From contig BFEA01000042.1 in NCBI GenBank assembly GCA_003427395.1, positions 2,731,421-2,753,130 of the forward strand: DNA of 21,710 nucleotides, given 5' to 3'. The stretch is from Chara braunii. Its lineage: Eukaryota; Streptophyta; Charophyceae; Charales; Characeae. This document shows positions 1-8,906 of this stretch, one piece after another; positions within the stretch are counted from its first letter, which is position 1, and the number at the start of each line of letters is the position of its first letter. The notes beneath the pieces were generated by a model. It ran no database searches. It saw nothing but the letters and a program-made list of their open reading frames with translations, and was not told where the DNA came from. Made by a program: the position numbers and the translations under genes.

Positions 1-200
1 TTAAAGTGTTACTCCCTTCTCGCAAGCCGTAATTCCCAAGGGGGGGATAAGTCCGCATCAGTAAGGAGAGAAGCAAGGGATTCTGACCCCAGACANCTGC
101 AGGACGCTGAGGACCTCGGAAGCGGGCGCGGCGAGGTGACAGGCGTCGTAGCCCATGGCTTCAGCGAACTGCAGATGACCCTCCCCGGGTTTCCTCTTCC
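1..200. other. Unassigned left edge with one ambiguous base
   Basis: Moderately GC-rich sequence before the first clear satellite unit. Position 96 is an N. I see no coding pattern, RNA gene or repeat here that I can name. The frames open across it run into the satellite and are not credible genes. Confidence 0.5.
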
Positions 201-1171
201 TGACAACGTCACCAGACCATCGGAGGGTCCGGCACCTTGGCGACACCGGACCCTCTCCGTTGCATTGCCTCATCACGACCTTTCCGCATTATGGCATTTT
301 CAACAAAAAAAAAAAAACACATCAAATCCCGTTGGGATATTGTGGGGAGAGGGAGATCAATCCCTTCCCCATCACGGGTCCGGCACCTTGACGGCGCCAT
401 ACCATCGGAGGGTCCGGCGCCTTGACGACGCCGGACCATGTCATGGCACGGCGCCTTCACAGCGCCAGACCGTGAAGAAGGGCACAGGCCAGCAGAGGGT
501 GTGTGGGAATGTTCGGGGGGGGGGGGGCATCAGATGGTCCGGCGTCGTCAAGGCGCCAGATCCTCCGACAGTCTGGCGTCGTCATGGCGCCAGCCCCTCC
601 GATGGTCCGGCACTGTGAGGTCACAAGACCATCGGAGCACCGAACCCTCTCCGTTGCATTGGCTCATCACGACGGCATTGCGTCATCATGACCTCTCCAA
701 AATATGGCATTTTCCAAAAAGAACAAAAAAAAACACAGCAAATCCCGTTGGGATTGTGTGGAGAGGCATGTCAATCCCTTCCCCATAGTGGGTCCAGTGC
801 CTTGACGGCGGCAGACCATCGCAGGGCTTAGCGCCTTGGCGACGCCAGACCATGTCAGGGCATGGAGCCAGACCGTGAGGAGGGACACGGGCCAGCAGAG
901 GGTATGTGGGAATGTGGGGGGGGGGGAACCATCAGATGGTTCGGCGTCGCCATGGCAAGGCGCCAGACCCTCCAATGGTCCGGCACCCTGAGGTTGCCAG
1001 ACCATCGGAGGGTCTGACACCTTAGCAACGCCAGACCCTCTCGGTTGCATTGGCTCATCACAACGACATTGCCTCATCACGACCTTTCCGAAATGTGGCA
1101 TTTAAAAAAAAATGAAAAACAGCAAATGCCACTGGGATATTGTATGGAGAGGGGGATCAATCCCTTCGCCA
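201..1171. repeat. Composite satellite, ~404-bp higher-order unit (left part)
   Basis: Two repeat modules alternate. One is the ~34-bp GC-rich module containing gaccatcggagggtccgg and ggcgcc. The other is a poly(A) unit (cattgcctcatcacgacc, A-run, agatcaatcccttcccc), present near 262-370, 671-786 and 1064-1170. A marker beginning agaccgtgaagaagggcac, followed by a G-run, recurs at about 467, 871 and (diverged) 1898. The first two are about 404 bp apart, which gives the higher-order period. Open frames here follow the repeat and are not genes. The same two modules form the arrays at 1839-3041, 11648-11877 and 12510-17070, so this segment links the two satellite families. Confidence 0.85.
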
Positions 1172-1179
1172 TCTGATGG

Positions 1180-1371
1180 TTGGTCGAACAAGGTCAAGAG
1201 ATTGACATCAAAAACTTCAACCATCAATGGGTAGTACAAGGCATTCCAAAGCAGCGTAACTTCAACGAGTGCGGTGTGTTTATGCTTACAAATGCATCAC
1301 TATTGGCGAGAGAGTTTCTGTCACCATTCACCTTACATCAGATGACACTAAGAGACTACGATGCCAAATAA
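1180..1371 (+). pseudogene. C-terminal fragment of a Ulp1/C48-type cysteine protease
   Basis: About 63 residues are open up to the TAA. The core IPKQRNFNECGVFMLTNA matches the end of the Ulp1 (peptidase C48) catalytic domain, where a Gln (oxyanion hole) precedes an (D/N)CG motif holding the nucleophilic Cys. The upstream catalytic His and Asp/Asn are absent. A stop (TGA) lies two codons before the open frame, in sequence abutting the satellite, so no natural start is visible. Family members deconjugate SUMO in host cells, and homologues occur as passenger domains in plant MULE and CACTA transposons. This copy is too short to work. Confidence is good for the motif and moderate for the family, since only one motif is present. 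Confidence 0.65.
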
Positions 1372-1617
1372 CTTTCGATGTAGCTGTTGTGGAGTAGACA
1401 TATGAGTCCATTACAATAGTCGTCCAAGCATATGAGAGGACCATGCAGTGAGCACAAGTAGAGGTGATAATAGGAGAAGATGAGCTCGCAAGAGCATGAA
1501 GGATTAATTATGGGGTCGACAAAAAAGGTAATCGGTCCTGAAAGACGGACATCTTATGAAAAAAATGGTTAGCGTAGGAATGGTTTATAGAGGCAAGAAA
1601 TCAATATAATATGATAA

Positions 1618-1735
1618 ACCCTTACACCTAACCCTCGACCCTTCCCCTTACCCCTTATGCCATACCCCTTACCCCTGACGCCTTAATCCTTACCTCTTAC
1701 CCCTTCACCCCTTACCCCTTATCCCCCTTGTCCTA
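1618..1735. repeat. C-rich degenerate CCCCTTA(C) tract
   Basis: Short words such as cccttac, ccccttac and ccccttat recur with irregular spacers for roughly 120 bp. The G-rich complement reads approximately TAAGGGG. It resembles an eroded interstitial telomere-like repeat but does not match the plant telomere word CCCTAAA consistently. Confidence 0.6.
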
Positions 1736-1838
1736 TCACAAATAATTCACAAATGAAGACAATTCAGGCAGAAAAATCGATTTTCAATTTCGTTCACAAA
1801 AATAAACAATGTTCATTTTGACGAAATCGTAGTTATCG

Positions 1839-3041
1839 CGGGTCCAGCAAGCATCAGATGGTCCGGTGTCTTACGGTATGGCGCCTTCACGAAGCCAGAC
1901 CGTAAAGAGGGACATGGGTCAGCAAAGGGTATGTGGGAATGTGGGGGGGTGGACCATCAGATGGTCCGGCGTTACCAGACCCTCCTACGGTCCGACGTCG
2001 TGAGGTCGCCAAACCATCAGAGGGTCTGGCGCCCTGGCAACGCCGACCCCTCTGATGGTGCGGTGCTAGAGGGTCCATCAGATGGTCAAGCGTCATTAAG
2101 GTGCCAGACCCTCCAATGGTCTAGCGCCTAGGTGACACCGTACCCTCCGATGGTGCGGTGCCCCCACGCCGGCAGACCATGATAGGGTCATGGGCCATCA
2201 AAGGGTCTGGCGTCCTCGGGGCGCCAGACCATCAGATGGTTCGGCGTCGTCAAGGCGCTAGACCCTCCAATGGTCCAGTGTCTTCAAGGCACCTGACCCT
2301 TCGATGGTCTGGCGTCGTCAAGGCGCCAGGGCCTCCAATGGCATGGTGCCCCCAAGAGTCCAGACCATGATAGGGTCGCGGACCATCAATGGGTGTGGCG
2401 TCCTAGGGGCGCCAGACCATCAGATGGCCCCACATTGTCAAGGCGCCAGACCCTCAAATGGTCCGGCATCGTCAAGTTGCCAGACCCTCCGATGGTCTGG
2501 TGCCTTGGCAACACCATACCCTCCGATGTTGTGGTTCTCCTACGACACCAAACCATGATAGGGTCACACGCCATCAGAGGGTCTAATGTCCTTGAGGCGT
2601 TGGACCATCAGATGGTCCGACGTTGTCAAGGCATCAGACCCTCAGATGGCCCGGTTTCGTCAAGGCGCCAGACCCTCCGATGGTTCGGCATCGTCAAGGC
2701 GCCAGACCCTCCGATGGTAAGGCATCGTTAAGACGCCAACCCCTCCGATGTTGTGGTGCCCCCAAGACGCCAGACCATGATAGAGTAAAGGACCATCTGA
2801 GGGTTTGGCATCCTCGGTGTGCCGGACCGGTGTCGTTAAGGCGCCAGACCCTCCGACGGTCCGACATCATCAAGGCTTCAAACCCTCCGATGGTCTGGTG
2901 TCGTCAAGGCACCTGACCCTCTGATGGTCTGTCGTCGTGAAGCCGCCAGACCCTCTGATGGTCCAACGTCATCAACGCGCAAGACCCTCTGATGGTGCGG
3001 TGCCCCCAGGACGCCAGACCATGATAGGGTCACGGGCCATC
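1839..3041. repeat. Palindromic ~34-bp minisatellite array
   Basis: The basic unit is about 34 bp, of the form aaggcgccagaccctccga followed by tggtccggcgtcgtc. Units carry ggcgcc and the odd palindrome ggaccatcagatggtcc (8-bp arms, one centre base). A longer landmark, ccatgatagggtc followed by a gccatc-type word, recurs near 2177, 2367, 2553, 2776 and 3017, giving an irregular 190-240-bp higher order. Because units are near-palindromic, both orientations look alike. The long open frames are repeat artefacts. The array is interrupted at 3041 by the retroelement and continues at 11648. Confidence 0.9.
3026..3041. repeat. Left target-site duplication
   Basis: agggtcacgggccatc is identical to 11648-11663. 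Joining the left flank to the right flank with one copy removed rebuilds a standard minisatellite unit (compare 2170-2240). The duplication is therefore best read as produced by retroelement insertion. Confidence 0.75.
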
Positions 3042-3062
3042 CCCCAATCGGCATAAAGTTCG

Positions 3063-4902
3063 TGGTATCCTAACGAATATTTGCAAAAAATATTTGGTGT
3101 CAACCCCCGTGCTAAAATAGTAGCAAAAATTCATTTTTATACCACTATTGATAAGAAGAAGGTTGAATGTTGTTTAAAGCTTTGGATTAAGGAGAACGTC
3201 CAGCCTCCTCTTCTAGCCGACCTGTATGCGAAGAAAACTCGTGCTGTTTGGTTGAAAGCCAAGTCAATAAAAGATGTGCTGCATAACCATAAGCTCTTTG
3301 CACAACAAAGCACCTTTGAGTGTGTGTGAGAAATTTGACTTGCCCAAAATCAATGGACATGTCGCGGTCAAAATTAGCGAAGTAAGTGGCTTGGACCGAT
3401 TCTTATCTAATGCTAAGAACACTCCCTTTCCCAGGACCATCGCATCACGGGATGGCCTCAACCGAGCCTGCAATGAGACATTGGATGTTATTCGGAAGTA
3501 CGGAATAACTAACCAATTTCGAATACTACATGAATCTGTTACGAAGAATGGCGAAGCTAAGCCCCCTGGATGTATTTTGAGTGAATACGTTCTTGGGGTA
3601 AAGCAAGCATTCTCAGGATTGGTCTTAGGCCCGCTGGATCGTAACACAAGTGAGACGTGGATTGAGTGCCCCAAAAAGTATGAAATGGGACTACAATCAA
3701 TGTTTCTTAACAATGAGAATTATGAAATTGTGGATTCTGAGAAAAGTCTGATCTTGCGTGATATTCGTACCAAATACAATGAGCAGGGCTTGGGACATAT
3801 TGCAAGATGGGATGGGTGGGGTGAGCTGCAGTATGCCCACATTATAGCTAAGGAAAAGGACAAGGAAAAAAGAAGACCTATTGTCCCTTCATTTCATAGC
3901 CCGTTTCATGTTGTGTCAGATGTCCTATCCCTTGCCTTGAACTCTTTGATTCGTAAGGTTAATGTGCCTCACTTTAATCTTAGATCGTTGGGTGACCTTC
4001 GACAGACGATCTCCAATGTCAATAAGAAAGATGGACCTATGTCTAAGTGTGGAGTTATTGCTCGCACTTATGACATAAAAGAAATGTTCAGCCAACTACC
4101 CCATGAGATAATTTATCATGTAGTCCAGTGGATTACTAAGTGTTTCGTACAGAAAGGTATACACTGGATCCGACTTAACACTAGAAAAAAGTGGACAACC
4201 TTCGGGAAATCCCATGGAGAGGCGGGATGAAAATCTATCTGACTCACCTCCCTGATCTTGCTTACTCAGTTCCAGCTGGAGCACATTGTGTTTTTGGTCT
4301 CTTATGCTATTCTACACCAGAAGAAAGGAATCCCTATGGGTGGGAGAGTCAGTCCGCCATTAGCCTGTGTGATGTGCACGTACTCTGAATACAACTTCAT
4401 CTCGGCTCTTGACACCGACGCAAAGTTCATCACTGGGAAAAGATATGTGGATGATCTATTGTTTTTTTCTTTCTTTGATAAAAACAACCCGGTGGGAATG
4501 AAGGAAGCTAAGAACCGCCTGGATAAAATCATGCAGTGTTATCCCAAGGAACTTAGCTCGGAAAGAACCGATTCCGGGACAAGGATCCTCGATTTTTTGG
4601 AAACAAGGATGATCATCGCAGAAAATGATAAAACCGTGATTGTTGCTCACAAATTTAAAAACCGGGAGTCAATTTGGGGATCTGAGAACCTACAGTTTCA
4701 GACGTACAAGAACCCTGCTTCCTTCGGGCCCGAAACGGCCAAATTCGCTACCTGCCTCGGCGTACTCACGCTAGCAGTCGAGATCGGCAAACTTGGGTAT
4801 GATAGCAATATTGTCCTGACTGGACTAAGATGGATGCAACGCCGCAATGGTAATAACCTCTTTTGGGTCCAGATTCAGGAAATCGTGAAAAGCATGGTTT
4901 AA
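3063..4902 (+). pseudogene. PLE reverse transcriptase, left copy (broken)
   Basis: RT of the Penelope/telomerase-related class. It would copy element RNA at a nicked target. Visible blocks: basic N-terminal thumb-side linker (GVNPRAKIVAKIHFYTT), RT motif 1/2 with RRPIVPSF (~3871), motif A YDIKEMFSQL (Asp codon 4072-4074), motif B QKKGIPMGGRVSPPLA (4318-4365), motif C RYVDDLLFF (4441-4467, catalytic DD) and motif D/E LDFLETRM (4588-4611). The GIPMGG and FLE(T/V) blocks favour PLE over LTR or LINE RTs. Lesions relative to the right copy: loss of 2 bp in a TG tract at 3321-3330 shifts the frame and destroys the CxC motif; a 54-bp in-frame gap after 4747. Two TGA codons (4228-4230, 4240-4242) are shared with the right copy. 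From 3328 to 4902 the frame is otherwise continuous and ends at TAA. It is the better preserved RT of the two. Confidence 0.85.
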
Positions 4903-5810
4903 TGAGCCGTGTATGCGACTGGCATACTGGTATGTACAGTTAGCCAACCTTTGAGTTCTGATCCAGAAGATATCTCTTGACGACTCCCTCTGCAGAGCGG
5001 GTTTAACTTCTTCAAAGGAAACAAACCCACAGCAAGGCGGCTTCTCTGCAAACTCCTTTTTGAAACCCTGTGTGTTTTTTCTTGGACTACGACGGGGTTT
5101 TACGGTACCTACCAGGTAAAAAAAGGTTCCACGCAGGGAGAACTGGCTTCGCAGGCAGGCTCCGACTGCTGATACATTTTGATACGTATTTGTTGATCTT
5201 TTTCGACCACATACAACCTTTTGGATTCTGAAGTGGTATGTATCTGCTAGGACACACACGTCCCAGCTACTTGACTAATTCAAGAGGTCAATGAAAATGT
5301 TACCTCGACGATTACGAGCTTGATTTACTGCAGATTGGGTTTAACATCTTCGATGGGAACAAAAACCTACTTTTTCATAACTCACAGGATTATTATTTTT
5401 TTTTTTTGGCAGGTTCTTCAGCACGTACCTACCTGGTTACTGGGTTTCATGCATCACTGAGTGGCGGGCGCCTGGCCTCCCAGGCGGGCTCTTCACTAAG
5501 GATTTAATTTTGCTAGTATATGGTCGAAATTATTGACCCCATACATTTTTTCAATTTTTCTAGCTGCATGCTCGGTGAAGAACTGATGCTTGGGAAGTAG
5601 AAGGGCGAGTTCCAGATTTTATATTTATGCAATGACTATACAGTAGGAATCCTCAATGTGAGTGGCTTATTGAGTGCAAGAGTTCAGTGTTCGTAACTGT
5701 GTATTACGGAATGGTGGAGGCCCTGGAGGGGAAGATGTTGTATGCCACGATATTAATGCTCAATGCATCTTCTTCTACGTTTTGGTTCCATTGTGTTTAA
5801 TCATTCTCAT
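4903..5810 (+). other. 3' UTR of left PLE copy with internal duplication
   Basis: About 900 bp follow the RT stop and are closely matched by 10745-11643. A small hairpin (gtatgc at 4911-4916, gcatac at 4922-4927) sits just after the stop. Two diverged blocks 339 bp apart (from 4990 and 5329) each contain ctgcag, gggttt, a loop, an A-and-C-rich complement (aaaccc or aaacc), then a gtacctacc word and a caggc-ggctc word. I see no hammerhead ribozyme core (CTGANGA...GAAA). The 3' UTR is where PLE or LINE-type RTs are expected to bind the template RNA (inference). Confidence 0.65.
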
Positions 5811-6259
5811 GGACTTGAGCCTCAGCGTCGACCTTGCCATGGCTTGGGAACGAGGTTGAGGTGCCGTCTTCATCTGAGTTAGCTCTATGGAGTCATGCGT
5901 TTGAATATTTGATGTTTGATTGATCGTTGATCATTGATCGACGCCTGAATTGTTGGATCCGTTGGGATCTATTGGGTTTGATTTGCTGTTATTATTGGTT
6001 TTTATCTATTTCACGTTGTCATTCTTTGTCTTCCTATTCCATATTGCGGAATGCCACACTTGAGTGGTTGATTATGTCTACATAATGGGCGTATTGGGTG
6101 TCAATATCTTATGCATTTATAAGCACAAATTCCCTTTTTCTCTCTCTCCCTCCCCTCCCCTCCTCCGTTGACGTGTCTGTTCATTATGGCTTTGCCTAAG
6201 TTCTGTTGGCGCCCTCTCTACCGCCACGGACTGCGACCTCACGGCGCGCGACGCTAGGC
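5811..6259 (+). promoter_or_regulatory. PLE 5' leader with possible internal promoter
   Basis: AT-rich leader without coding pattern. It contains short tgatc repeats near 5930, a TATA-like tttataa at 6116-6122 and a long pyrimidine tract at about 6131-6167, just upstream of ORF1. A TATA plus pyrimidine patch suggests a Pol II start near 6150, but no experimental mark is visible. The first ATG of the ORF1 frame is at 6260. Confidence 0.35.
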
Positions 6260-7090
6260 ATGGTGGTTAAAGCAGTCGCTTCTATCGAAGCTAGTAGCTG
6301 GTTTGATCACCCGCGGGCGATCGAGGCGGTGATTGGTATTGGCGTGAGCTTGTGCGCCATCTCCTTCATCGCGGGGCACATGTACCCGAGAGGCCGAAGC
6401 AGGAAGAGCGGCAGTCGACGTGGCAAGTGGTCCAACTGTGGCCGCTACTGGATGGAAGGTGCGAATGGTAACCAATATGTGCAACACCAGGCCGGACTTA
6501 GCGTACCGTATTCGGTTTCTCCGGCCCCGATCGCAAATCTGGCTCCTCCTGGCATTCCGTACTATGCCGGAGTACATGTTCATCCACCACCGAGCGTACA
6601 AGTGCCACCTGCGCCACCAGCCCCGGCTGTTGCACCAGTACAGTATCATCCTATACTCAACCAGTGGAGCCCGCAACCTTGGGGACCACCTCATCAACAT
6701 TCTGCGTCATGGCAAGGTAGTGCACCCTAGACTAGGAATGTAACACCCCAGATCTCTGCGGCTGCGCAAGCACCAGTTCATATGCCAGTTCCGATGGTGC
6801 TGCCACAACAGCCCCCGACTGTACAATCGAATCCACAGGGATTCCATGGTGGGCATGGTGGAAGCTCGGCATCAAGTGGAGGGGGCAAAGGCCCCGCCGC
6901 TAATAATTTCCCTGGACAGGGAAATCTGGCGTACTTTACCAAGGAATACATGGAGCCATTGACGAAGCCAGAAAGAAGCTCGGAGTACCGAAGAATGGTG
7001 TCGCAAAGTGGAGCGGTAACCGGATTGTGGAACCTCAAGATGAAGGTAGCAGAGACGACGCACGCTCGTCGGACAAAAGTGAGGAAATGA
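6260..7090 (+). pseudogene. PLE ORF1, N-terminal part (Gag-like, one nonsense codon)
   Basis: The frame runs from ATG 6260 to TGA 7088-7090, broken only by TAG at 6728-6730. The frame stays open on both sides of that stop, so this looks like one ORF with one mutation. Residues ~14-35 include a hydrophobic segment (VIGIGVSLCAISFIAG) followed by a basic cluster (RGRSRKSGSRRGK). Next comes a Pro-rich low-complexity stretch (PPAPPAPAVAPVQ), then Gly/Ser-rich sequence and the block NLAYFTKEYMEPL. No zinc knuckle is seen. I recall similar hypothetical proteins in Chara braunii but cannot verify this. Position ahead of the nuclease-RT suggests an RNA-binding or Gag-like role (inference). The hydrophobic segment might instead anchor a membrane. 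Confidence 0.55.
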
Positions 7091-7475
7091 AAGCTTGGCT
7101 ACTACTACACTAGGCAACTCGTTGAAGCTCATCAATTCGAAATTGGAGGCTGTGGACAAGAAGTCGAAATTGGATGCGGCCGAGCGGGATGAATTGGAAC
7201 GCCTGCGGAAGGAAGTACAAGGGGGCAAGGACAACAAGGAGCTCTCAAGCAGTGAGAAGCGTAAGCGATGTGTCATCTGTACTCTAGTTGAGAACTCTAC
7301 ATCCGCGGCACGCGCAAAACCAAGGTCCAAAGGCAGCTCAAAGACCAAGCCGAAGCGCATTGAACTCTCCAATGATGAAGGTTCCTCCGACACCAAACAG
7401 AATTTGCAAGCTAAGTATGACAGCACAAGTAGCGAGCTGTCTGACATAAAGCGAATGCTCGCTTCAGTCATGTGA
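7091..7475 (+). pseudogene. PLE ORF1, coiled-coil middle part (frameshifted)
   Basis: Open in a different frame from the preceding part, which points to a frameshift near 7085-7095. There is no ATG at its head. The first ~45 residues are heptad-like and highly charged (KLDAAERDELERLRKEVQ), typical of a coiled coil used for oligomerisation. Lys/Ser-rich disordered sequence follows (SSSEKRKR, ARAKPRSKGSSKTKPKR), with one CVIC that is not a complete zinc finger. TGA at 7473-7475 ends it, but the same frame reads on as GLQDPKGKAKVVDPGTTNE to 7541, so that TGA is probably also a mutation. Charge and coiled coil fit a Gag-like nucleic-acid chaperone (inference). Confidence 0.5.
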
Positions 7476-7527
7476 GGCTTGCAAGATCCGAAAGGGAAGG
7501 CTAAAGTAGTCGACCCAGGGACTACCA

Positions 7528-7856
7528 ATGAGTACTGTTGAGGGTGCCCCTCGTGAGGCTGACGTCGCACAGAATGCCCAAGCGGACGGAGACGAGGAAG
7601 ACCCCAATGAGGACGGGTTTGCAGCGTACATGAAGGTGCGAGCTGATTTCTATGGATCTCTCCACTACACACGAGTTCAGGAACTGTGCAAAGATCGCGA
7701 AGTTGAGTACTTCAAGAAGGATGTTGCCGTGTGGGAACTTGCTCGACAAGACCTGCAGGAATATGCGGACTCATTGAAAGAAGATCGAGGTGAGAAATCC
7801 CGCAGGAAAGACACTTTAGCGGAATCTGACCACAATGACGTTGGGGATGATTGTGA
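7528..7856 (+). pseudogene. PLE ORF1, acidic C-terminal domain
   Basis: An ATG at 7528 opens this frame, but the relation to the previous piece suggests another frameshift around 7525-7540 rather than a new gene. It starts with an acidic stretch (ADGDEEDPNEDG), then a compact, probably folded, helical block with FYGSLHYTRVQELC, VAVWELARQDLQEYADSL and a final charged tail. The open frame continues to 7995, but from ~7857 another frame carries better sequence leading into the nuclease, so the last ~45 codons are likely out of frame. I do not recognise the domain. Its conserved-looking aromatic and charged pattern suggests a real protein. Confidence 0.5.
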
Positions 7857-8906
7857 CACAGTAAAGGGAAACCGAGTCTTGGTAGTATCAGATCTATTAG
7901 GCGAGCACTTAACCGGATTATTAATGCTAAAAGGACTATTGATCCTTCGCTGCTTGGCCTACTGGAGCGCAGTCAAGTGCTTCTTACTATCCTAGCTTGT
8001 CCAAAGGGCTTTGTGCGATGGGGGCTAACGTACGTCCAATTTTGGCTACGCCTAAACCGTGACGAATGGGATAGATTGATCGATGCACACAGTTGTGTTT
8101 ATGTTCTGCTTTCGGTAAACCATAAACTTGTGTATGTTGGAAAGACCGCTAGATCGCTTCGTGAACACTAGTCTTAACATGGTCGTGCCGTATGTGGGAA
8201 TAGTAAGCAGGAAGTTCACTCTTGGTTTCAGAAAATTGGTATCGAATCGTATATTCCCATACCAATCTGGTTGGGGGACGATTCCACGATCGAATGTATG
8301 GAACAAGCTATTATTAAGAGTGTGAACCCAGGTTTAAAAGCGCGGGAAACCGCGAAACGGCGGCAGCTACGTAGATCGCGTGGGAAGCGTCCTCGAAAGC
8401 TTTCAACCACGGCTGATGTTTTGGAACCTTTATTGTTCTCTTGCTCTAACGTGGATGTGAAGAATGAACCTGACTTGCTTCGTGTCCTAAAAACATTGGT
8501 TAAAAATAAGGCTACAAAATTTGTGACCGTGACTAACAACACAGGTGGGCGATGGATGAAAGCATGGCGCTTGGTATCTCTGTTATTTGGGCACAGTAAG
8601 CTGAAAATTAAAAACGAATTTTTTTTGCTCAAAGATGCCAAGTTTGCTATTGAGAGAGGTGGGAAATGGACTATCAACCAACTCATCCGAACGCAAACAA
8701 AAACGGATATTAAAAAAGTTGAGGTCATTTTACTCCTCCACGCCCCTGGGAAAAGGAAAGACCTGGTCAAACAGAGCCTCATCGAATTCCTGGAATTGGA
8801 TTCCACGGTCAAAAATATCAATCAACCCCGAGGTCGGCAGATAGTTTGTGGTATCCTAACGAATGTTTGCCAAAAAAAGTTGGTGTCAACCCTCGTGCTA
8901 AGATAG
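7857..8906 (+). pseudogene. N-terminal GIY-YIG endonuclease domain of PLE ORF2 (two stops)
   Basis: Frame open from 7857. After ~80 residues comes CVYVLLSVNHKLVYVGKT (from 8094), a GIY-YIG signature with Tyr at 8100 and 8133 and Gly at 8139. The frame continues through TAG 8169-8171 and TAA 8175-8177 into HGRAVCG...WFQKIGIESYIPIPIWL, then IECMEQAIIKSVNPGLKA, whose Glu (8292 or 8301) and NP fit the metal-binding Glu and following Asn of GIY-YIG nucleases. A basic patch (AKRRQLRRSRGKRPRK, ~8346-8398) follows and probably contacts DNA. In the family this nuclease nicks the target to prime reverse transcription. Canonical PLEs carry it after the RT; here it precedes the RT. The two stops inactivate it. 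The frame ends at 8906 after a frameshift into the RT linker near the A-run at 8872-8878. Confidence 0.75.

Larger units (their letters stand above)
1172..1838 (+). mobile_element. Foreign insert in the satellite carrying a Ulp1 fragment
   Basis: Satellite sequence stops near 1171 (...cccttcgccatc) and resumes near 1839 (gggtccagcaagcatcag). The ~667 bp between has no satellite character. It holds a protease fragment at 1180-1371, an AT-rich stretch, a C-rich degenerate repeat at 1618-1735 and a short hairpin (atttcgt at 1787-1793, acgaaat at 1821-1827). I see no clear terminal inverted repeats or target duplication, so the element type is unknown. DNA transposons of plants often carry Ulp1-like proteases, which makes a transposon fragment plausible (inference). 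Confidence 0.5.
3042..5810 (+). mobile_element. Left PLE copy, 5'-truncated
   Basis: It starts abruptly inside the sequence matching ~8826 of the right copy, losing ORF1 and the whole GIY-YIG domain. It keeps the RT and the complete 3' UTR. The 5' truncation is typical of target-primed reverse transcription. The 3' end abuts the leader of the right copy at 5810/5811 without a spacer. Confidence 0.8.

Noticed and set aside
2158-2916. Overlapping long open frames rich in RRQ, WSG and APDPPMV repeats
   Set aside because: They are translations of the ~34-bp minisatellite in several frames and on both strands, without starts, domains or codon bias.
3264-3713. Antisense open frames across the PLE, such as 3264-3713, 6872-7672 and 8228-8821
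   Set aside because: They mirror the RT, ORF1 and nuclease coding frames on the plus strand and have no motif of their own.
4903-5810. Hammerhead ribozyme in the PLE 3' region
   Set aside because: Words such as ctgatgc occur near 5585, but the CTGANGA and GAAA core is not present in the right arrangement.
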